Below, piece by piece: positions 1-9,300 of a DNA stretch of 64,000 bases (position 1 is the stretch's first letter; the number at the start of each line of letters is the position of its first letter). The position numbers and the translations under genes were made by a program. The stretch is from the NCBI GenBank assembly GCA_964458775.1, contig CAYWLQ010000007.1, positions 1 to 64,000 on the forward strand, in the 5' to 3' direction. Source of the stretch: CAYWLQ01 sp964458775. Its GTDB lineage: Bacteria > Myxococcota_A > Polyangia > JAAYKL01. Below the pieces are notes generated by a model that searched no databases, had not been told where the DNA came from, and was given only the letters and a program-made list of their open reading frames with translations.

Positions 1-4
1 AGAG

Positions 5-40
5 TGTTACCCATGTCTCCGGTTTTTCTGTTACCTATGT
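5..40. repeat. Pair of imperfect repeats, possible insertion-sequence end
   Basis: TGTTACCCATGT at 5-16 recurs as TGTTACCTATGT at 29-40, 24 bp apart, next to CTCCGG and ATCAGG. Multiple short direct repeats of this kind are found at the ends of some insertion sequences such as IS21-like elements. No transposase is visible because the window starts here. The assignment to a mobile element is a guess from the repeat pattern. Confidence 0.25.
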
Positions 41-63
41 ATCAGGTTCATACCAAGCCGAAG

Positions 64-339
64 GTACAAAGCAGGTCGTCCAAAAGTACAAAGCAGGTCG
101 TCCGAGAGTACAAAGCAGGTCGTCCAAGAGTACAAAGCAGGTCGTCCAAGAGTACAAAGCANNNNNNNNNNNNNNNNNNNNNNNNNNNNNNNNNNNNNNN
201 NNNNNNNNNNNNNNNNNNNNNNNNNNNNNNNNNNNNNNNNNNNNNNNNNNNNNNNNNNNNNGGTCGTCCGAGAGTACAAAGCAGGTCGTCCGAGAGTACA
301 AAGCAGGTCGTCCGAGAGTACAAAGCAGGTCGTCCGAGG
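64..339. repeat. 22-bp tandem repeat array, interrupted by an assembly gap
   Basis: Head-to-tail copies of a 22-bp unit with core GTACAAAGCAGGTCGTCC occur at 64, 86, 108, 130 and 152 (cut by the gap), then at 274, 296 and 318. Copies differ mainly in the last four bases (CAAA/AAGA/GAGA/GAGG). There are no spacers, so it is a minisatellite-type array and not CRISPR. Copies left of the gap are mostly AAGA and those to the right GAGA, so the array is probably longer than shown. It lies just downstream of the giant TPR gene. Open frames through it are repeat artefacts. Confidence 0.9.
162..261. other. Assembly gap (100 N)
   Basis: Exactly 100 undetermined bases lie inside the 22-bp array. Unit starts at 152 and 274 are 122 bp apart, which is not a multiple of 22, so the gap length is conventional and the true copy number is unknown. 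Confidence 0.97.
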
Positions 340-390
340 TCTGATATATGGCTCCGGATGAGGTTTAGTTGTCAGTTGTTATTGCGGCGA

Positions 391-3300
391 TTAACCGCAT
401 AGAGTCAGGCCGTCTTTGCATCCTTGATGATTGGGCTCTTCGTCGAGACCTCGGCGGAACATGCCTTTTGCTTTTCTTGGGTCACCTTGTTTTAGTGAAA
501 TGTCTCCTACTAAATAGTACAGATCTGCTTTTGATACTCCCAAGGACGGATCTATTTTCTGCAATAGTAGGGCTCTGAATAATTTGGCGGCTTGTTCCAA
601 ATCCCCGCCGGAATAGTGAAGCTGACCTAGGTTTAAAAGCACTTCTGTATTGGCAATGTCCATCTTATAGGCTTCTTGCAAATTTAACAGACCGTTTTCT
701 CTATCACCGCGAGACAGATAAGCGGAAGCCAGTCGTTGATGATAGACAGCTGCCTGCTTGCTTCTCTTCTTTCCTCCGGCAGTTTCGGCTTCGATCAAGG
801 CTTCCATTACCGGGATTGCCTCGCTTTCAGCTCCCGAACGAATATAGGCATCTGACAGTTTTAACAACACGTCAACCTTCTCCGGTGTAAGGTCTCGTGC
901 CTTTTCCAAGGCCCTAACAGCGTTTCGCTCATCTCCAAGATTACTGCTGTAAACGGCTGCTATTTCTATCAGCAAAGCTACTTTCTCGGCTTTGTCATCG
1001 GCATTTTCTTCTTCTCTTAAAAGTGACTCAAGAAGTCCTTGATAATCCCCTGTTGATTTGCAGTATTTCATCAACTCTCTGTTGGCTTCCATGTGTGACG
1101 GATCTTGTCTTACAGCTACTCTCAATTCTTCAGCAGCGCGTTCTTTGTCCTCCATTTGGTTCAAATACAATCGAGCTAAACGGTAATGAACCTCGGCTTC
1201 ATCTTTGTCGCCTTTTCCGGACGATGCCGCTTTGTTTAAAACCTCAATACATTTTTCCCAATCAGATTTGGCTTCGTACAGTCTGGATAATGCCGAAAGC
1301 GCTCGCGTATGTTCGCTGTCAGTATAAAGTACACGTTCGTAAATATCTGTTGCTCTTTCCGGATCATCCAATTTCTCATCCAAGATCTCCCCAATCTGAA
1401 CAAGAAGACTTAGCTCAAGCGCGGTATTATTGTTGTCCCTTGCTCTATCTGTATTTTGCTCAAGCAGGTCAACCAAGTCTTGCCAGCGCTCTGTTCTCTT
1501 ATACAGATTTTTCAGGGATTCCGTAACCTCTTCATCATCAGGACGGATCATAATAATGTCGTTAAGATGACCAATGGCATCATCCATGTCTTTAAACTTA
1601 GTTTCTTCTAGCGTTGCCAAGGATTTAAGAATGCCGATTCTCTTGTCGTCTGAATACGCTGTATTTAGCTGATCCAGCATAAATTCTCGCAAATCTTGGA
1701 ATCGCTCGGACTGCTCAAACAACATGCTAAGTTTTTCTGCGGCACTCTCATCTTGAGGATTTTTTTCAAGAATACGTCGATACAAATCAATGGCTAAATC
1801 CATATCGGACAGAGGTCCCAGATACAGCTCGGCGGCATTATGTAAGAACTTATTTGAGTCAATCATATCCGAGGTATAATCAGACCTGGACATCAATAAA
1901 CTTGCTTGTGTTTCAGCATCTTTTTGTTCTTGTGATATCACAATGAGCGCATCAATAGCATCCAAATCAGACTCGTCCATTTCCCGTATTTCTAAATAGG
2001 CTTTCTTGGCTTCGTCAATATTTGAAAGTTCGTTACGTGCGACATCCGCAATTTCTAAATACAGGTCCTTCTTTGTTGCAAAATCATAAATTCCTTCGGC
2101 TCGCTGTTTCATTATCGGAATTAGCTCTTTGAATTTACCTAAACTCTTAAGAAGGATCTCAAGCGAAGACAACGCTTCGACATGACCGGGTTCCTTAGAA
2201 ATAACTTTTCGATACATTTTTTCTGCACGAACCGGATCTCCCAAGTTGCCGGCAGCCCAGTGCGCTACTTTTATCCAAAGTTCAACAGCTTGAGACGGGT
2301 CTGTGTTTGAATCGCCGGCAACCTTTTCAACAGTATCCGACAATGATTCCCATGCACCCAAAGTGCCGGCCAATCTCTCCAATTCATATAACAATGTACC
2401 TTCAGAAGGATCTATAGAAAATGCGTTAAGGTATGCATCAAAAGCAGCACCCGAATCTTCTGTTACAGATTCATGATGAAGAGCCAGATCTTTATACAGC
2501 TGAACTTTTTCAGAGTCGGACTGTGCTGTTCGCAAACGATGCACAAATAATTCTCCGACTTTGTCCTTGCGCCCGTTCATTTCGTAGACCGGCACCAAAA
2601 TATCTACAATATCCTGAACATAGTCGTCCTTATTGAGAAGAGACTCCAGCGCAGCTGTTGCTTCTTGATTTAAAGGATCTGCTTCAGTTACATCCCTAAA
2701 ACATTGCACGGCACCGCTAATATCGTCGAATTCTCTTGCTCGCAATGTTCCTTGTCTGAGTTTAAGTGCGTTCATTTCCTCAGAGGTTTCTGCAGTCTCA
2801 ATTTCTCTGTCCAGAATCTCTTCCAGTTCACGCCACATATTTTCTGTTGAATAAAGACGATCTAATGCCTGCAATATTTCTTTATCCAACGAACCGCTAT
2901 CCAATGCGCGACGATAGGCTGCAATAGAGTTTTTAACATCATGAAGCTTGGTTTCTCGAATTCTGCCGACTCGTTTCAACAGATTCCACTCCGCCGATGC
3001 ATCATAAACATTGTCCGCACGCTCCATATAGACCTTGGTTAGAGCTTTGTACAAATTCTCTCCTTCGGCCAACCTCTCAAGTGCTGCAGTAATATCAGGC
3101 CTTGACGGGTCTTCAGCCAAGGCTCGTGCATAAACATCAAAAGCCGCCTTAGGATTTGACAATCCTGTTTCCTGTATTTCTGCCAATGACAACAATTCAG
3201 TAAGACGCTGGAAAGGATCGTTTAGTATCTCAAGTTTTAATTCAATTATGGATGCCAACCGGTCATACTGCCCTGCCTCTCTATGTATGGGCTCTAAAAC

Positions 3301-6300
3301 CGAAACAGCCTGTTCGCGTACCGCCTCGTTTGCAGCGAGTTTAGTCAATGCTTCTATTGCTACTGCATGAGTAGGTTGTTCTAACAAAACATCTCGATAA
3401 CTTTCGATTGCCTCTTCCAGATTAGCCATTTCGGTTTCTTGGAGGAGACCGATTCTGCTCATAATATCCACACGAAGAGCCTGATCTTTTGCCAATTCTT
3501 TTTGAAGTTTGAGAATTTCCAAAAGCTCAACAAACATGGACTCCTTCGTATACAAGCTATCAAGCGCCAATATAGCCTGCATATCTTCGGGAGACTCATC
3601 GAGAATTCCTCGCCATACTTGAATTGCTTCAATACGGTCATCCAGCTTATTTTCTAATAATTGCGCAATCGACTTAAGGATCTCTATGCGCTGGTCTGCA
3701 AATGGGGTTACCGTTGTTCTGCGACGTCTGATTTCAACCAGCTCATTCCAATTTTTAGCATCTTCATATAATCTCTCAAGTGCGTCCATTGTAATCGCAG
3801 AAACCGGGTCTGCATCCAATGCCTGACAATAGGCGTCTATCGCATCTTTCGGAGACGACATAAGTTCTTCGTGAATAGATGCCTTTGTTCTCAATATTTG
3901 CGCTCTATCCAAAGGATCATCCGCAAGATTTGCTTTACAGGAGAGTACTTCTACTAATCCGTCCCAATCTCCTACCAGATTGTATAAAGCCTCTAAAGAG
4001 TTAAGCGCATCGATATCTACCTCATCGATTTCTAGAACACCCTTGTAAGCTGCAATAGCTTTTCTCGGATTATCCAATCTCTGATCATAAGTGGACCCAA
4101 GTAAGTGCAGCACTTTGCGCTTAACTTCCATGTCGTACACTTCGTCGACAACACTTGAAAGCATTGAAGTATACAAATACCAATCATCAATTTTCTCGGC
4201 CAATACCGTAAGTTCATCCAATACTGATTTGTCAGTAGGCTCAGATTTAAAGCATTCACCCAAGGCTTGAAACGCCAAGACATGGTTTTGTCCACGGTCG
4301 CGATGAAGCGCTGCAACCTCTTTCCATATAGAAGCCTTTTCCGCCGGATTAGAAGCAAACTCAACTTTGGTCTGTAAAATGACAATAAGCTTCTTCCACT
4401 CATCGGTTTCTCGATAAACAGGTTCGAGTATATCTGCTATTCGCTCCTTCTGTTCATCCTGCATAATTAGATTTTCAAGTGCAGCCACAGGTGCAGCCAA
4501 ACCGCCGCCTTCATCCCTCAGAGCCTCTTCATAAACATCGACAGCGGAAATAACATCTTTTATGTTTTCCTCATACAGCGAACCTAAACGACATCTAAGG
4601 CTGTTTCGTGCTTTGGCTGAATCTTCACGTTCTATTTGAGATCTCAAATGAACAGACAAATCCTCAAAACGGCCTACAGCTGCATATAGTCTATCCAAGG
4701 CTTTGGTTGCTCGTTCGTCTCTATTATCAATATCAAGTATATCACAATATGCATGTATTGCAGCGCTGAGATCTTCGTTTGGACCTTCCTGAATATCAGC
4801 AATCTTGTAGATAAAGAATTTTCGTTTTTCCATATCCAGAGACTGATCAGCTGCATCTCGATAAAGTTCTAACAAGCTGCTCCAATTTTCAATTGCCAGA
4901 TACATGCGCTCCACAGCAGAGAATGCATTTTCGTTATCCGGTTGAAAAGCTAACGTGCGTTTATATGCTAAAACTGCATCTTCCGGTCGATTAAGAATCC
5001 GCTCGTAAATATCGCCCAATACAAAAGCCAAGTCTGCCGTCACAGGTGTGTCACCTACTACATCATCTAGAATCTTTGCATATACCTCTGCAAGCCTCGG
5101 CCATATTTCCAAAGCTGACGCTAGACGACTGAGTATCTCGCGTGTCGAAGTATCTTCGATGTCTTCTTTGTATAATCTGGCAAAAGTTTCAAAAGCAGAT
5201 TCCAAATCATCAAGTTGTTCCTCGTAACGGATTCCCATCTGAGAAAGCAGATTTTTGCGTTCCTCAACATCCTCCGAAAACTCAAGCCTGGCCTCAAGAG
5301 CTTTTACCAATTTGGCCCAATCGGCATTTCGTTTGTAGACCGGTTCCAATATCGCAGCAACCTGTCCGCGGCGGTTGTCGTCATCCATAGCTGTTTCAAG
5401 AGCACTAAGAGTTCCCTGATGCATAGGATTGACTTCTAGAACACGAGAAAAATACTCAAGTGCACGTTCATCATCGCCCATCTTTTCGTCCGCCAGAACA
5501 CCCAATCTAAACAAGAGATCGTCCCTATTATCCGATTCAACTTCTGCGCGTCTTTCAAGTAAGTTAATAAGATCTGTCCAGTGTTCTGCTTTGGGATACA
5601 ATCGATCGAGAGATTCTATAGCGTCTGGATTTTGAGGATCAGATGAGAGAATTGTCTCATAGGTATTTACAGCACCGTCAAGATCATCAAGTTTGTATTC
5701 ACATAGCTTTGCCTGCTTAAACAGTATGTTTCTGCGAAGTTCTTCATCAGTAACGGTATGAACCTTGCGTCGATAGATCTCAAAAAGGTCGGCGTACTGT
5801 TCTCCTTCTTCATATATTTTCTCAAGAGAATCCATAGCCTCCATATTGACGCTGTCGATATCTAAAACTTTGACGTAATAATCGCGAGCCAAATCGCGAT
5901 CATTTAATTCACGATGTGCAATTTCAGCCACGCGTAGATTGCATTTAATTTGCAAGTCACCGTCTAAAATATCAGGTGTAACATCTTTATATAGCTCAAC
6001 CAATGCTGCGCTGCCGTTGACTTGGGACGAAAGTCGTTCGTATTCTGAAACTATGTCGGCAGCCAAATCAGGCAGTGCAGCTCCGGAACGAAATGCACGA
6101 CCCAAAAGCTCAAAAGCTCGCTCCTTTGAACCCAATCCATCCTCTGCGATCCTCGCGGCATGTTGGAGAACTTTTGTTTTTTCAAAAGGTTCGTCCAATT
6201 CATCTGCCATTATTTCATCACACCTGAGAATTTGTTGGTAATTAGCTTCTGTCTCATAAATAGGTCGCAACAGATTGATTACTTCTCTGCGAACCTGGCT

Positions 6301-9300
6301 CTCCATCATGGATTCCAGCGATAATCTTGCTCTCTTATGAGAAATATTTAATTTAAGGGTTTCACCAAGTTTCTCCACTGCTCTTTCAGGGTCTTCAAGA
6401 TGGGTTTGAAGCAATTCTCCCATTCTAAAGAACAACTCAGCTCTGTCCTCCAAATCAGAAACAATAGATTCCTCGGCTTCATATACATCCAACAGGTCGG
6501 ACCACTTGCTTGTACGATTAAATAATCGTTGCAATGCGTGAAGCGCATCGCGATCAGGACCGAATTCAAGATTAACTTGATTGTAGATAGAAATGGCATC
6601 GTCTGTGTTTTCGAGCTTTTCCTCTAGTAGAACAGCTGTTCTATAAAGGATATTTCTACGTTCTTCTTTGTTTTCTATAACATCTGAACGTTGGGTAAGA
6701 ATATCAACTAGTGCCTGCCAGTCTTGTTTTTGCTCATAGAGTCTCTCCAAACCTGACAATGCGGGTAGATTCCTATCGTCCAAATCTAGTATTTCTTTGA
6801 AAATAGATATTGCGTTACTTGTTCTTACAAGAACGTTTTCTTCTATTTCGGCCATTCTATGCAAAATGGTTCTTTTTTCGTCGATATTATCAACAAGCTT
6901 TACATGAATACGCAGTATCTCAAGAAGCTGTTCAAAAGATTCACCGGCTGTCAACATACGATCCAGTGCAGCTATTGCCGGAAGCGCTGTTTCGGAATTG
7001 TCTTTATCCAAATCCAATAGTTTCCGGTATGCTAATTCTGCTTTGCCGAAATCACCAAGATTTTCATCGTACAGTTTTGCCACTGTTGAAATTAGTTCAG
7101 CAGAAAGTGCAAAGTTATCTGAGACTTCTGGAATTACTATTTCTAAAATATCCGCGAAATCCGCATTCATACCATATTGCGACGACACACGCATAATTTC
7201 GCCACGCACAAAGTCATCAGACGGATCAATGACAAAAGCATCTCCAAGAACCTCAAAAGCCCCCTTGCTGTCACTTAGACGTCTTTCGCGCAAGTCTGCT
7301 GTTCTTGTTAAAATATCTATTTTTTCTGAATCAGACAGTCCTTGTTCTTTAATTTCAATCATTAAAACCCTGGCCAATTGCTCAGCCGCACCTTGCGCTT
7401 CGTAGGTTTTTTCGAGAATGCGTGCAGCTTTGAATTGTAAAGAAGCCTCGTCAAGCAAACGTTCAATTGCTTCTTGAGCACGAAGATGATTGGAGTCTTC
7501 AGAAAGAACGTTTTCATAATAAGAAAGCGCCTCGGCTTTGTTATTTAGATATTTCTCGTTTATTTCACCCAACCGATACCTTATAGCAATTGCATCATTT
7601 CCCTGTGCCGTGGATAGTCGGTCAACAAGAAGTTTAGCCAATTCGGGCCAGTTCTCAACCTCCTCATACAGTCCGGTAAGAGAATGCAGAGCATGAGGAT
7701 TTGATGGGTCCATTTCCAATACTTCACAATAAGCTTCTATTGCAGACGGAACATCGTGAAGAATTTCTTCAAGAACGAAACATATTTTTAGTTGCAACCC
7801 CAAAGCCGGTTCAACCTTGGCTCCGCCTTTAAGTGCACGACGATACAACCCAATCAAATCAGGCCATCGGCTCTCGGCTGTGTACATTGTTTCAAGCGAG
7901 ACAAACGACTTTTTTGATTCCGGATTGGCTGCAAACACACGAGCATGATAGGGGGTTGCTTGAGAAGCCCTATCGAGTTTAATCTCCAACAGGTCAGCTA
8001 AACGCTCAGCCAAATTGTAACCGGCTTCCTGTGACAGCTTGCCCAAAGAATAAGCCTCTTCTAAACGGTCTGCCAATTCAGATAAGGCATTAATACGTTC
8101 GGCCATGTTGCTCATGCGATCCCATAGCAACTCATTTTCGGGACGCTCTTTGAGAGCAGCACTTAAGGTTTCAAAAGCAAGACGTTCGTCACTGAGCTTG
8201 TCAGCATAGATATCGGCAAGTCTTAGTTGAAGTTCCAGTCGCTTTTCTTTATCGGAAGCATCTTCGATCATTACCGCTAGGACCCAAGCCAAGATTCTCC
8301 AATTCTCAGTCTGTAGCAGATGCGGTTCTAAAACACAGGCAACCCTCGTTCGATGCTCATCACTGCGAAGAAAATGCTCCATAGCATTTATGGTAGCTTC
8401 ATCACCGGGAAATCTCTGCAAAAGTTCTTCATATAAAGATATCGATTTGGGCGCATCTTCCAACTGTTTGTCATATAGAGCAGCCAATTGTCCCATGCAG
8501 ATACGCCAATCTTCTTCAGAAACACCGTCCATCAGACATTTGTCGGTAAGTATTTCAGCAAGGTCGCTCCAATCCTCATTGGTTCTTGCTATACGTTCAA
8601 GCGCTGACATCGCGGTTTTGTCTCCTTCAGAAATTGACAAAACAGTTCGATATCGCTCTTTAGCCTTTTCAATGAGGTCCAGACCGTCCTCATATAGTTC
8701 GGCTGCCTGAAGATGCAATTCCATCTTCTGCGAATTATCCGACGAAAGCCCGATCCTTCTATCAATAATCTCAATAAGCTCGTCGATACGTGAAGTAGTG
8801 CGAAAGATGTTCTCCAAGGCTGACAAGGCAACTTCATCTGACGGTGCACGATTTAAAATGTCCTTATAGGTGGCAACAGCATCATCAACTTTACCGAGTC
8901 GTTCAAGGCACAAAGATGCAATTCTTCGCTCCATATTCAAACGGTCTTCTCCCTCAAACGAATTGAGGCTGCCTTTATACAATTCAACCAATTCTTCATA
9001 CGCCGAAGCAGCTTCAGCGGCTTCTTCAAGTGTTTGTCTGACACCGTCATCACTGGGAGTTTCACAAAACGCACGAGAAGCCCACTCAAACGCTTGACCG
9101 CGGTTGTTCATCTGCTCAGAAGCAATCTCACGCATCTCATCCATAAGAGCCGCGCGTTCGACAGCGTCAGTTGTATGCTTAAGTACTATTTCAAATACAC
9201 TCAGCAAACGGCTCCATTTTTCGGTCTGTCGATAAATAGGAACCAATGCTCTTGCAGCACTCTCATTGTCAGTCTGAACAGACAGCACTCTTTCATAATG

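Noticed and set aside
64..339. CRISPR array
   Set aside because: Units are contiguous with no spacers and are 22 bp, with no cas genes in the window.
4..402. Open frames over the 22-bp array on both strands
   Set aside because: They only translate the repeat, cross the N gap and lack ribosome sites.
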